Of a stretch of 64,000 nucleotides of DNA, positions 53,649-63,263 are shown piece by piece. The stretch's first letter is position 1. Every line of letters starts with the position of its first letter. The translations under genes and the position numbers were made by a program. The DNA is from Hahella sp. (GTDB lineage Bacteria > Pseudomonadota > Gammaproteobacteria > Pseudomonadales > Oleiphilaceae): contig JANQMN010000107.1 in the NCBI GenBank assembly GCA_028280065.1, positions 1 to 64,000 on the forward strand, in the 5' to 3' direction. The notes under the pieces were generated by a model. The model was not told where the DNA came from. It saw nothing but the letters and a program-made list of their open reading frames with translations, and did not search any database.

Positions 53649-54053
53649 ATGATTAAGAAAATCGACCACTTAGGTATTGCCGTTACAGACTTGCAGGAAG
53701 CGATCGAAACCTACAAAAAAATCGGCCTCGAATTTGTCGGCACTGAAGTTGTGGACGAACAGAAAGTGGAAACCGCTTTTTTTAAAGTCGGTGAATCCTA
53801 TTTCGAGCTGTTGGCAGCAACCGACCCTTCCAGCCCGATTGCGAAATTTATCGAAAAGAATGGCGGTAAAATGCATCATATTGCGCTCGCTGTGGATGAT
53901 GTACAGCAGGAGATTGAGCGTCTAAGCGGTGAAGGTTTTCAAATGATCGATAAGTCGCCGCGAGTGGGTGCTCACAATAATCTGATTGCATTCATGCACC
54001 CGAAAGCCACTAAAGGCGTATTGCTCGAAGTTTGTTCCAAGAAAGCCGGTTAA
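53649..54053 (+). CDS. epi: Ethylmalonyl-/methylmalonyl-CoA epimerase
   Basis: 134 residues of the vicinal oxygen chelate family: KKIDHLGIAVTDLQEAIETY (first metal histidine), MHHIALAVDDVQQEIERL (second), FMHPKATKGVLLEVC (glutamate ligand). Interconverts the stereoisomers of ethylmalonyl-CoA and methylmalonyl-CoA, needed between Ccr and Ecm. Separated from ccr by a terminator, so it may have its own promoter. Confidence 0.92.
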   Translation: MIKKIDHLGIAVTDLQEAIETYKKIGLEFVGTEVVDEQKVETAFFKVGESYFELLAATDPSSPIAKFIEKNGGKMHHIALAVDDVQQEIERLSGEGFQMIDKSPRVGAHNNLIAFMHPKATKGVLLEVCSKKAG

Positions 54054-54096
54054 TTGCAAATTGGGAATGATCCCGAGTGCTTTAATAAACTGAAAA

Positions 54097-54127
54097 AGTA
54101 GGGTGCGCAGCGCGCACCACTAACCCT
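54097..54127. repeat. REP-like GC hairpin between convergent genes
   Basis: GGTGCGC, loop AGC, GCGCACC, with outer TAGGG and CCCTA. Located between the convergent epi and acyl-CoA ligase genes. GTAGGGTGCGC hairpins recur widely in proteobacterial genomes; here it may help terminate both transcripts. Confidence 0.5.
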
Positions 54128-54152
54128 AAAAAGCTGACCTGTATTATTCCCC

Positions 54153-55748
54153 CTACATTTTCTTCAACGTTCCGCGCAGCACTTTGCCATTGGGTGTTCT
54201 GGGAAACGAGTCTACCAAGCGAATCTTCTTGGGAACTTTATAAGATGCTAAATGTTCTCCGGCATAACGAATAAGCTCCGCTTCCGAGACATTTTGCCCC
54301 TCTTTGTTAATGATAAAGCACACCAGGATGGTTTTGTCCGGCCCGACATTTTCTTCTGTCGCCACACAATCCGCCACGTCGGGGTGACCTTTCATTACCC
54401 GTTCGACTTCCATCGGCGAGATCCGATAACCGAAGCTATTGATAATGTCGTCTTTTCGACCCATGAACCATATGTAGCCATCCTCGTCCCGGCGCGCATA
54501 ATCGCCGGTAAGGAAAAACCCGCCTCGTCGATTGGCTTTGGTTTCTTCAGGTTTTTGCCAGTACTCGATAAATAGTCCGGGATCGTCAAGCCGAATGCAC
54601 AACATGCCTTCCTGGTTATCTGCGACAGGTTGCATTCGGTCGTCCAGCAGGGAGAGCTTGTGTCCCGGCTGGGGGAGTCCTGCGGAACCGGCTTTTATCG
54701 GATATCTGGTGCTTTGAGAAAGATAGTAGGAACATTCCGACATGCCGATGGCTTCGTAGATTTCCAGCTTAAATCGCTCTTTCCAAGCGTTTAAGACATC
54801 GTCGGATAAGTGCTCACCGGCACACATACAATGTCTTAACGTCGGCACTAGTTCGGAAGATGCTTGGGTCTTCTGTAGTATTTGTCGATATATCGTTGGC
54901 ACACCGATAAATATCGTACAACCATACTTAGCGACTAAAGCCATCCAGGTTTCAGCGGTAGCCTGTCCTTCATATACCACAACGGTTTTCCCCTGAAACA
55001 AAGGGTCCATGAGGGCAGTTCCAAGAACGTAGGTCCAGTTGAACTTGCCTGAATGTAAAATTCGATCATTTTCCTGCCCATAATCGAACCAGTACTCGGC
55101 AGCGGGGGTTCTGCCGAGAAGTGCGCGATGCGCATGCAGTACTCCTTTCGGGAATCCCGTTGTACCGGAGGTGTAAACCAGATAGGCAGGATCGTTCGCA
55201 CGGGTGTTGGAAATACATGGGCGGCCATCTCCCTGTGCCAGGAACTCGTTAAAACTTTGGCTAACTATGGAGTCATCGGCATCTGAACGCCCTTCACCGT
55301 CAACGATAACCACCGAACTTAAGGCGTTTAAACTGGAGTTGTTTTCATCAAGCCTGTTAAGAAGCGTTCCGGTTGTGACTAGAAGACTCGCACCGGAATC
55401 GGTTAACAGATACTCAATTTCCTCGCCGGTGAGCATTGTGGAAACCGGTACCGCAATTGCCCCGATTTTTAGACAACCAAAGAAAGCGATGGGGAACTCC
55501 AGGCAGTTTGGTAACCAAAGCATGACTCTATCGCCTGCTTGAATACCATTGCTAAGTAATCCATGGCCAAAGCGATCGGACTCTACCCGTAACTGGGCAT
55601 AAGTAAGTTGTTCTCCAGCCCGATGGTTGTTATCCACGATAATCGCGATATGGTTTTCAGGATCGTCGACTGATTCAGGATTGGTGCAGACCTGCCCAAT
55701 GTTGAACTCTTCGGGAATATTAATTTCAAGCAAATACGTTTTCCTCAT
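54153..55748 (-). CDS. AMP-forming acyl-CoA synthetase (benzoate-CoA ligase-like)
   Basis: About 531 residues. ANL superfamily: P-loop AYLVYTSGTTGFPKGVLHAH, YEAIGMSECSYYLSQS (A5), GYIWFMGRKDDIINSFGYRI (hinge/A8) and catalytic lysine in RTPNGKVLRGTLKK. Overall layout is like benzoate- and short/medium-chain acyl-CoA ligases. The frame extends to a GTG at 55775; neither start has a good ribosome site, and the ATG at 55748 is preferred. Substrate unknown; its location suggests it could feed an acid into the CoA pathway. Confidence 0.87.
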   Translation of the reverse strand: MRKTYLLEINIPEEFNIGQVCTNPESVDDPENHIAIIVDNNHRAGEQLTYAQLRVESDRFGHGLLSNGIQAGDRVMLWLPNCLEFPIAFFGCLKIGAIAVPVSTMLTGEEIEYLLTDSGASLLVTTGTLLNRLDENNSSLNALSSVVIVDGEGRSDADDSIVSQSFNEFLAQGDGRPCISNTRANDPAYLVYTSGTTGFPKGVLHAHRALLGRTPAAEYWFDYGQENDRILHSGKFNWTYVLGTALMDPLFQGKTVVVYEGQATAETWMALVAKYGCTIFIGVPTIYRQILQKTQASSELVPTLRHCMCAGEHLSDDVLNAWKERFKLEIYEAIGMSECSYYLSQSTRYPIKAGSAGLPQPGHKLSLLDDRMQPVADNQEGMLCIRLDDPGLFIEYWQKPEETKANRRGGFFLTGDYARRDEDGYIWFMGRKDDIINSFGYRISPMEVERVMKGHPDVADCVATEENVGPDKTILVCFIINKEGQNVSEAELIRYAGEHLASYKVPKKIRLVDSFPRTPNGKVLRGTLKKM

Positions 55749-55812
55749 CACAATCTGGATAGCCCGAGCTGTCACAGGGTTTCAGGATAAAACACCTCGC
55801 TAAGGAATTTGA

Positions 55813-56796
55813 CTAGGTGCTGACATCGAGGACTATTTTTCCGATATGTTGATTGCTTTCCATCAACTTATGCGCCTCCGCAGCCTGCGACAGCGGAAAC
55901 CGTTTTGCGATTAACGGTTTTACTTCCCCGGCTTCTATTTCGGGCCAGATCTTTTCTTGAAGATGTCGAGCAATGGCCGCTTTGGTTTCGATAGATTGAG
56001 GACGCAGGGTGGAGCCCGTCATGGTCAGGCGCTTTAACATAATCGGTAAAAAGTTCACCTTGACCACCGGACCTTGCAAGTAGGCGATATTCACAATCCG
56101 GCCTTCGACGGCAGCAATTTTCAGGTTACGGCCGATATAGTCTCCGCCCACCATATCCAGGATTACATCGATACCCTTGTTGCCGGTAACTTCTTTTAAC
56201 TTCTCGACGAAATCCTCTTCATGATAATTTATCGCCAGGTCTGCCCCGAGCGCTGTACAGGCTTCACATTTTTCAGTGGAACCGGCGGTGATATAGACGT
56301 TGGCTCCCATTGACTTTGCCATCTGTATAGCGGTTGTTCCGATGCCACTTGATCCGCCATGGACCAAGAAGGTTTCTCCCGGTTGCAGACCCGCGCGATC
56401 GAAGACATTGGTCCAGACGGTAAAAGTGGTTTCCGGGAGTGCGGCAGCTTGGGTTGCTGATAAACCTAGTGGAATCGGCAAACATTGACTGGCGGGGATG
56501 GAAACGAATTCCGCGTAGCCGCCGCCATTGGCTAACGCACACACCCTATCTCCGGGCTTCCAGTTCATTACTGCTTTACCGGCTTCAACGATTTCGCCTG
56601 CTACTTCCAGACCGAGAACCGGCGACGCTCCGGGCGGGGCAGGGTAATTACCTTGCCGTTGTATGATATCGGGTCGATTAACTCCCGCTGCCTCTACTTT
56701 AATCAATACTTCGGAAGGTCCGACATCAGGCGTCGGTCCTTCGTCTAAAAATAGGACATCCGGATCACCGAAATCCTTCATGTTGATAAACTTCAT
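55813..56796 (-). CDS. NADPH:quinone oxidoreductase, PIG3/QOR-like MDR
   Basis: About 327 residues from the ATG with AGGAT seven bases upstream (a GTG 21 bp further up is possible). AAGVNRPDIIQRQGNYPAPP, GLEVAGEIVEAG, TVWTNVFDRAGLQPGETFLV, HGGSSGIGTTAIQMAKSMGA (NADPH) and GGDYIGRNLKI fit the TP53I3/QOR-type branch. Reduces quinones or other enones. Sixty-five base pairs upstream of the acyl-CoA ligase on the same strand, so probably an operon with it. Confidence 0.87.
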   Translation of the reverse strand: MKFINMKDFGDPDVLFLDEGPTPDVGPSEVLIKVEAAGVNRPDIIQRQGNYPAPPGASPVLGLEVAGEIVEAGKAVMNWKPGDRVCALANGGGYAEFVSIPASQCLPIPLGLSATQAAALPETTFTVWTNVFDRAGLQPGETFLVHGGSSGIGTTAIQMAKSMGANVYITAGSTEKCEACTALGADLAINYHEEDFVEKLKEVTGNKGIDVILDMVGGDYIGRNLKIAAVEGRIVNIAYLQGPVVKVNFLPIMLKRLTMTGSTLRPQSIETKAAIARHLQEKIWPEIEAGEVKPLIAKRFPLSQAAEAHKLMESNQHIGKIVLDVST

Positions 56797-56965
56797 ATGT
56801 GTTCGATCCTGTCTCACTAAACGTTATTTGAAATTATTGGAATCTTAATCCGATGACTCTTTTGGAGAGTTATATTCCAAAGGGATTATAACGGATTAAA
56901 AAGCGGGAAGTATTCAGGCGTATACAAACGCTTTTTGCTAACATTGATTAGAATGCGAAAACAAA

Positions 56966-57142
56966 ATGGCGAGGCAAATGGGTTTTGAAACACGGGAAGT
57001 AAAGGTTACTGTTCGCGAGCTTGAATTAGGAATACAGGTGGTCAAGTTGGATAGATCCTGGATAGAAACCAATTTTCTCCTGCAGGGGGTTGTTATTCAG
57101 ACGTATGACGACCCGGAAGCATTATTGGAACGATTGCTATGA
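56966..57142 (+). CDS. Small DUF3391-like ORF preceding the kinase
   Basis: 58 residues (54 from the second ATG at 56978, which has GCGAGG before it). REVKVTVRELELGIQVVKLD, then SWIETNFLLQGVVIQTYDDP matches the DUF3391 domain normally fused to the N-terminus of HD-GYP cyclic-di-GMP phosphodiesterases. It stops where a full DUF3391 would continue. The stop lies 4 bp before the kinase ATG, so the two are probably co-translated. A remnant or a split sensory piece. Confidence 0.5.
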   Translation: MARQMGFETREVKVTVRELELGIQVVKLDRSWIETNFLLQGVVIQTYDDPEALLERLL

Positions 57143-57146
57143 TTCA

Positions 57147-60100
57147 ATGACCCGCAAATTAATGATTTCCATTCCCCCAGAATACAGCTTCGGACAAAAG
57201 CTCTACGAAAGTGCCAGGACTCTCGTATGCAGTGCTGAAATCAAGCGTTCCGGAAAGCCGGTGATCCTGAAGATTCAAAAAGGGAAACTGCCTCCGGGAC
57301 ATCGCCAGACGCTAAAACGTGAGTACCGGTTACTCAGTGGGGTTCAATCCAATTATGTTGCCAAGCCCAACCGGCTGGTAAGTTTCGGCATGCCACAGTT
57401 GATGGAATTTGACGACTGGGGTGGAAAATCACTGGTGCAGCGGCAACTGGCGGGAAAGCTTAATCTCAGCCAGTTCTTTACCATTGCCGAACAAATTGTC
57501 TGCGGTTTAATGGATTTGCATGCTGCAGGAATCATTCATAAGGATGTCAATCCAAGCAATATTATCTACAGCCCGGAAGAAAAAAAGTTACAGCTTATCG
57601 ACCTCGGTATCTCCAGTACTTTTTCAGTTGAGCAGGGAGAGTTTTATCATCCGACAGAGCTGGAAGGAACGATTGCTTACATTTCCCCGGAACAAACCGG
57701 AAGGATGAATCGTCCGGTCGATACCAGAACTGACCTCTACTCCTTGGGAATCACTTTTTACGAGTTACTCACCGGATCTCAACCCTTCGCCGCAACAGAT
57801 TTGATGGAAATGGTCCATGCCCATATCGCCTGGGAAACCGAAACCGTCTCGCAGTTGAACCCTGATGTACCGAAAGTGCTCTCGGACATTGTTCAAACGC
57901 TGATGAAAAAAGAGGTTGGGCAGCGGTATCAAAGCTGCACCGGATTACTGCATGATCTGGGGCACTGTCAGCAGAACTGGCTGATGCGAGGATTGATTCC
58001 AAAACTGGAATTAACGATAGAAAGTTCAAAGCAGACATTTCGGGTGACCGGAGAATTACTCGGTCGCGACCGGGAACTATCGACCCTTTTTAAAACCTTT
58101 GATGAAGTAGCGACAGGCCAGTGTGCTTTCGTTGCCGTTTCCGGGGAAGCCGGCATAGGAAAAACGCGGTTGGTAAGAGAGCTTTTTCAGCCGGTTACGG
58201 TTAAAAAGGGCGTTTATCTTGCTGCTAAGTTTGAACAATTCCACGAGAATAATCCATGCGCGGTTTTCTCGGAAATTCTTGCCGAGATGGCAAAATGGTC
58301 GCTGTCCGAGTCCAAGGAGAACTTAGCCGGCCTTAAGGCGGTTCTGGAGACGGCACTTGCGGCGGATATCGAATATCTGGTTGATCTGGCACCCGAGTGG
58401 CAGGTGATTCTGCAAAATAAAAAAGGCGATTCGGAACAACCTGGCCTGAAACTGAAAGAGACCGGCAAAGCAGCCCAGCGACGGCAGTTCAGCGCGGTAA
58501 AAAAACTCTTGCAAATATTCGCAACCGCAGATTCGCCCTTGGTGATTTTCATTGACGATTGGCAATGGATGGACCTGGCTTCAGGAGAGATGCTAGAAGC
58601 CTTGGTCGCTGATTCTTCATGCCCCTATGTCATGTTTGTTTGCGCCCACCGTACCGATGAAGTTACAGGGCACCATCCTTATACCGATCTGCTTAAGCGA
58701 TTGAACAAACATATCGGAATCCGGCAACTGGCGCTCAGCGCACTCTCGGAAGGGGATATTGGAGAGCTTGTTGCGAAAACGCTTTCAACATCACAGGATG
58801 TGGGTACGCTTGCCAACCTGGTGTTTCACAAAGCAGGCGGTAATCCTTTCTTCACCCTGGAGCTGTTAAAAACCCTGCTCGATAAGAACCTTCTGACATT
58901 CGTTCAGACCACCAATCAATGGCAGTGGGACGAGACTATTGTCCATTCTCAGCATATCGCGGCCAACGTTGTCGGTCTGATGCAGCAACGGATGAATGAC
59001 CTGGATGCACAGGTTCAGGATCTGTTATTAACTGGAGCCTGTATCGGCAAAAGTTTTACCTTGGCCGAACTGATCGAAATGCATCAAATCGAAAGCGAAG
59101 AACTCACGGGAATTCTTGAGCCTGCTTTTGTCAGTGGCGCGATTGCCGCCAGTTCATCTAATACTTGCATATTTGCCCATGATCGCGTGCAGCAGGCAGC
59201 CTACGAAAGATTTCGCCCGGAACAGAGGGGGGAAAGACACTGGCAAATTGCGCAACGGCTGTTGAAGGATCATCTGCTAAAAAATCTCGATGATAATTCG
59301 CTGTTCGCGGTAATACACCACTTGGAGAAGTGCCCTAGCACCATCGATTCGAAAATCAAGGGACAACTTTGGCAGTTTTACTCCCGCGCCGGCCACCGAT
59401 CCCTGAAGTCTTCCGCTTTTAAAGCCGCCAATCAGTATTTTGCCAAGGCGATTTCCAGGCTTCCGCCGGACCATTGGCATAAGTTTTATACGCTTAGTTT
59501 CAACCTGTTTCTCAAGGCTGCTTTGGCTGCCAGTCTCAACAATCAGCATGATAATTGTGCTCAACTCACCGAAACGGCACTTGAACAAGCGCAAAACTAT
59601 CGGGATAAGGCGGCTGTTTATATCGTTCTGATCAAGGAGGTTAATAATCGCGGCGAGCAAAAAGCCGCTGTTGAGTTGGCAGTGAAGGCGTTGGCCTTGT
59701 TTGGCTACAAGTACCCAGCGGAGCCTGGTGAAGCGGATTTTGTTTCGGGATTAGAGCGGATCTTTGAATTTCTTGGCGATACGGACCCTTGCACCCTCGC
59801 AGAACAGCCATTTACGGACAATCCGGATGCGAGCTATGTGATGCACATTATCGCCGATGTGTCGGAAGCCGCCTATCACGTTGCACCTAACTTATTGCCA
59901 CTGATGATCTTTACTCAGCTAGAGCTGGCAATCAAAGTGGGTAATACGCCGGAAACCCCGGTCGCATTTTGTCTTTTCGGATTGATACTTTGTGGCCCGG
60001 TGGGAAATATAGAAGCGGGTTACAGGTTTGGAGAGGCATCGTTAACCTTACTCAGACGTTCCCCCGTTATTACCCACCATGCGAAAACACTGACAATCAC

Positions 60101-62159
60101 CAATAATACCGTCATGCATTGGAAGCGTCCTATTCGCCTAGGTATTGAAGAACTGAAGGAAGGTTACCACCAGGGAATCAAGAGCGGCGATCACGTTTTT
60201 GCCGGAATTGCCTATCACAGCTATTGTTTTACCCGCTTCTTTGCCGGAGCAAATCTCGGTGAACTGCTCGAAGAAATGGAAGTTGCGGATTGCGCCATCG
60301 AGCGAATAGAACAAACCGCCTCGCTACGTTTTCATCGTAGTTATTATCAAACGGCTTTCAATCTAATTAAAGCGCCTGAGGCCATTGATGTATTTAGTGG
60401 CGAAATTCTGGAAGAAGAGAAATTTCTACTGGAGATTGAGCAGGCGCGGGATATTACCGCACTCTTCGTATTCTATTTTTGTAAAGCCTATTTGAGTTTT
60501 TATAGCGCTGATTTTGCGAAGTCGCTCAGCCACATAGAAAATGCGGAGCGCTATATCGCAGGGGCGACCGGTCTTTTCCACACCAGTCTGTTAGTGTGGA
60601 TGCGGGTGATCGCCCTGATCAATACCAAGCAAGCAAAAGAGGGGCTGCAGGCAGTTGAGCAAGACATCGCAAAACTGGAACATTGGGCGGAACAAGCGCC
60701 GGAAAATCACCGGCACCGACTTGAATTGGTAAAAGCCGAGCAGGCGCGGACATTGAAGTTGTATGGTGAAGCGCGGGAACACTATGACAATGCGGTTGCT
60801 GCCGCTTCTGAAAACGATTTTCTGCAAGATGAAGCCTTCGCTAACTTGATGGCTGGGCGCTTTTATCTTTCCCGAAACATAGGTAAACAGGCAGAAGTGT
60901 ATCTGCTCGAAGCCAGAGACGACTATGCCGAGTGGGGCGCAAATCAACTGGTCGAAAACCTCACAGCGCAATACGAGAATCAATTTCACCTCATCCATCG
61001 GGGGATTTATAGGTCTGATTTCGGAGCATCCAGCAATACTCAAAGGGCGACGAGTGTTGAACTTCTCGACATGGGCAGTATATTCAAGTCGGTTCAAGCC
61101 CTTTCCCAGGAAATAAATCTGGGTGTCTTGCTATCCAAAATTTCTATTATTATCAGCGAAAATGCAGGTGCGGAAAGGCTGGTTTTTTTGGAGGTGGTTG
61201 CCGGGGAATTTTCGGTGCTGGTGGATTATCGGCACAATCAGGAAGACCCCTACGCGGTAACAGAGTTTGATCCGCATGTCTTACCCATGTCGTTGATTCA
61301 GTATGTAGAACGCTCAAGGAAGCCGACCTTTCTTAGCCGGCAACGTACCAATCTGCTATATAGCAAGGATGAATATCTGCTGAAACATCAACCCGAATCC
61401 GTATTGTGCCTGCCGGTCAACCATAAGGGCTCTTTGAATACCATCCTATACATGGAAAACTCGTTAATAGATGGAAGCTTTAGCAAGGTAAACATGGATG
61501 TACTGAACATTTTGGCGGTTCAAGCGCTTATTTCCCTGGAAAACGCCCGGTTTTACCAACGTCTGGAGGATTATTCCCATACCCTGAAAACCCGGGTTGC
61601 CGAGCGTACGGAAGCCTTGCAACAAGCAAATAAAGAGTTACAGCGGCTGTCGTTTATAGACGGCCTAACTAAAATTGCCAACCGGCGGCGTTTTGATGAC
61701 TATTTGGAAGAAGAATGGTCAAGACAGATGCGCAGAGGCGGAACAGTTTCGATTGTCATATGCGATGTCGATTTTTTTAAGGAATACAACGATACCTATG
61801 GCCATCAAAAAGGCGATGAGTGTTTGCAAAAACTGGCTGAGATTCTCGACAATGTACTGAATCGCGTCAGCGATATCGTCGCCAGGTACGGAGGAGAAGA
61901 ATTTGCAGCCGTGCTTCCTGAAACCGATGCAGAAGGCGCATTCCACATAGCCAACCAGTTTTTAGCAAAAGTCGCGGAAAAGAAAATTCCACATAAATCC
62001 TCGTCGGTATTGCCTTACCTAAGCCTCAGCATAGGCGTTGCCACAGCGATTCCTTCAGAACGGTATGGAGCCGAAAGTTTGCTGAAAGCGGCGGATAACG
62101 CGCTTTACCAGGCCAAGGAAAATGGACGCAGCCAAATTGTCGTTGCAAGCGCCTGCTGA
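57147..62159 (+). CDS. Multidomain Ser/Thr kinase - AAA ATPase - GAF - diguanylate cyclase
   Basis: 1670 residues from the ATG at 57147. Order: protein kinase domain (IIHKDVNPSNIIY, HRD-like at 131-136; LIDLGIS, DFG-like; YISPEQTGRMNRPVDTRTDL), AAA_16-type ATPase (Walker A SGEAGIGKTRLVRE near 333; IFIDDWQWMD Walker B), ~600 residues of TPR-like helices, a GAF domain (~1320-1470), a short coiled coil and a GGDEF domain with active RYGGEEFAAVLP (~1580). Found in other bacteria with histidine-kinase output; here the output is cyclic di-GMP. No membrane segment. The kinase has N instead of the usual catalytic-loop K before PSN. Confidence 0.9.
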   Translation: MTRKLMISIPPEYSFGQKLYESARTLVCSAEIKRSGKPVILKIQKGKLPPGHRQTLKREYRLLSGVQSNYVAKPNRLVSFGMPQLMEFDDWGGKSLVQRQLAGKLNLSQFFTIAEQIVCGLMDLHAAGIIHKDVNPSNIIYSPEEKKLQLIDLGISSTFSVEQGEFYHPTELEGTIAYISPEQTGRMNRPVDTRTDLYSLGITFYELLTGSQPFAATDLMEMVHAHIAWETETVSQLNPDVPKVLSDIVQTLMKKEVGQRYQSCTGLLHDLGHCQQNWLMRGLIPKLELTIESSKQTFRVTGELLGRDRELSTLFKTFDEVATGQCAFVAVSGEAGIGKTRLVRELFQPVTVKKGVYLAAKFEQFHENNPCAVFSEILAEMAKWSLSESKENLAGLKAVLETALAADIEYLVDLAPEWQVILQNKKGDSEQPGLKLKETGKAAQRRQFSAVKKLLQIFATADSPLVIFIDDWQWMDLASGEMLEALVADSSCPYVMFVCAHRTDEVTGHHPYTDLLKRLNKHIGIRQLALSALSEGDIGELVAKTLSTSQDVGTLANLVFHKAGGNPFFTLELLKTLLDKNLLTFVQTTNQWQWDETIVHSQHIAANVVGLMQQRMNDLDAQVQDLLLTGACIGKSFTLAELIEMHQIESEELTGILEPAFVSGAIAASSSNTCIFAHDRVQQAAYERFRPEQRGERHWQIAQRLLKDHLLKNLDDNSLFAVIHHLEKCPSTIDSKIKGQLWQFYSRAGHRSLKSSAFKAANQYFAKAISRLPPDHWHKFYTLSFNLFLKAALAASLNNQHDNCAQLTETALEQAQNYRDKAAVYIVLIKEVNNRGEQKAAVELAVKALALFGYKYPAEPGEADFVSGLERIFEFLGDTDPCTLAEQPFTDNPDASYVMHIIADVSEAAYHVAPNLLPLMIFTQLELAIKVGNTPETPVAFCLFGLILCGPVGNIEAGYRFGEASLTLLRRSPVITHHAKTLTITNNTVMHWKRPIRLGIEELKEGYHQGIKSGDHVFAGIAYHSYCFTRFFAGANLGELLEEMEVADCAIERIEQTASLRFHRSYYQTAFNLIKAPEAIDVFSGEILEEEKFLLEIEQARDITALFVFYFCKAYLSFYSADFAKSLSHIENAERYIAGATGLFHTSLLVWMRVIALINTKQAKEGLQAVEQDIAKLEHWAEQAPENHRHRLELVKAEQARTLKLYGEAREHYDNAVAAASENDFLQDEAFANLMAGRFYLSRNIGKQAEVYLLEARDDYAEWGANQLVENLTAQYENQFHLIHRGIYRSDFGASSNTQRATSVELLDMGSIFKSVQALSQEINLGVLLSKISIIISENAGAERLVFLEVVAGEFSVLVDYRHNQEDPYAVTEFDPHVLPMSLIQYVERSRKPTFLSRQRTNLLYSKDEYLLKHQPESVLCLPVNHKGSLNTILYMENSLIDGSFSKVNMDVLNILAVQALISLENARFYQRLEDYSHTLKTRVAERTEALQQANKELQRLSFIDGLTKIANRRRFDDYLEEEWSRQMRRGGTVSIVICDVDFFKEYNDTYGHQKGDECLQKLAEILDNVLNRVSDIVARYGGEEFAAVLPETDAEGAFHIANQFLAKVAEKKIPHKSSSVLPYLSLSIGVATAIPSERYGAESLLKAADNALYQAKENGRSQIVVASAC

Positions 62160-62309
62160 TATCTGCCAGACATTTTAAGCGTGGTGAACACCGGTCTCAG
62201 TCAACGGGTAACATGGCGGAAATCAAATTATGATCGAATCATTAGTCGAGATCTGACAACATTATACCTGCGTATTCGTTTTTCTATTCATTGCCCTACG
62301 GTACCGTGC

Positions 62310-63122
62310 GTGGACAAACTGGCTGATTTTTTCAGGACTCATCAACGAATTTTCGTCATCACCGGCGCGGGAATCAGCACCGGTTCAGGGATTCCGGATT
62401 ACCGCAATGCTAACGGCGAATGGAAACGCAAGTCGCCCATTACGCACCAAGAGTTCACCACCGACATCCGGGCGCGCAAACGCTACTGGTCACGCAGCAT
62501 GATCGGCTGGAAAACAATCCATAAAGCGGCCCCGAATTCCGCTCACATTGCCTTGCAACAGTTGGAAGAAATGGGTTTTTTGCAGGTGACTATTACCCAG
62601 AATGTCGACCGGTTGCATCAGCGCGCCGGTTCCCGGCACGTAGTGGATTTGCATGGCAGGATAGATCAGTGTGTATGCTTGATTTGTAGAAAACCGTTAT
62701 CCCGTAATGAAATGCAGGTTCGACTGGAAAAACTGAATCCTGCTTTTGCTAACCTGTCTGCAACTTCAGCACCCGACGGCGATGCTGACTTAAACTTAAC
62801 TGACCTTGCCGGTTTTATCGTGCCGGAATGCCGATGCGGCGGTAATCTAATGCCGGATGTCGTTTTCTACGGCGGGAGTGTACCGAAAGAGCGAGTCAAC
62901 TACATTCAGGGCGAGCTGGACAAGGCTGACGGGGTGCTTGTGGTAGGTAGTTCGTTGATGGTGTACTCAAGTTTTCGATTCTGTAAAGAAGCAGCGGCTC
63001 AGGGTAAAGCCATAGTAGCGATAAACCAAGGATTGACCAGGGCAGACGATCTTCTGCGTTGGAAAATTGATGACGATTGCACAAGAGTGTTGCCGGAAGT
63101 AGTTCATCAGATGAGGTCGTAA
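62310..63122 (+). CDS. Sir2-family NAD-dependent deacylase
   Basis: 270 residues from the GTG at 62310; the frame opens at a GTG at 62181, but the extra ~43 residues do not look like sirtuin. FVITGAGISTGSGIPDYRNA, TITQNVDRLHQRAGS, catalytic histidine in VVDLHGRID, four zinc cysteines (in QCVCLICRKP and PECRCGGN) and VVGSSLMVYSSFRF. Of the SIRT4-like class II. Removes acyl groups from protein lysines; plausible in an acyl-CoA-rich metabolism, which is inference. Confidence 0.88.
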   Translation: MDKLADFFRTHQRIFVITGAGISTGSGIPDYRNANGEWKRKSPITHQEFTTDIRARKRYWSRSMIGWKTIHKAAPNSAHIALQQLEEMGFLQVTITQNVDRLHQRAGSRHVVDLHGRIDQCVCLICRKPLSRNEMQVRLEKLNPAFANLSATSAPDGDADLNLTDLAGFIVPECRCGGNLMPDVVFYGGSVPKERVNYIQGELDKADGVLVVGSSLMVYSSFRFCKEAAAQGKAIVAINQGLTRADDLLRWKIDDDCTRVLPEVVHQMRS

Positions 63123-63263
63123 CACCGGTCCGGTTTTGCCGATCAACCAACGGACGCTACTTCACATGTGCCTTACAAATGCCGGGTATGGATTTCTATG
63201 TCTACCCTATCGCATAGGCCCGCGGCAAGAAACTCTCTAGCGAAACGAAGCTAAGTTCCGTTC

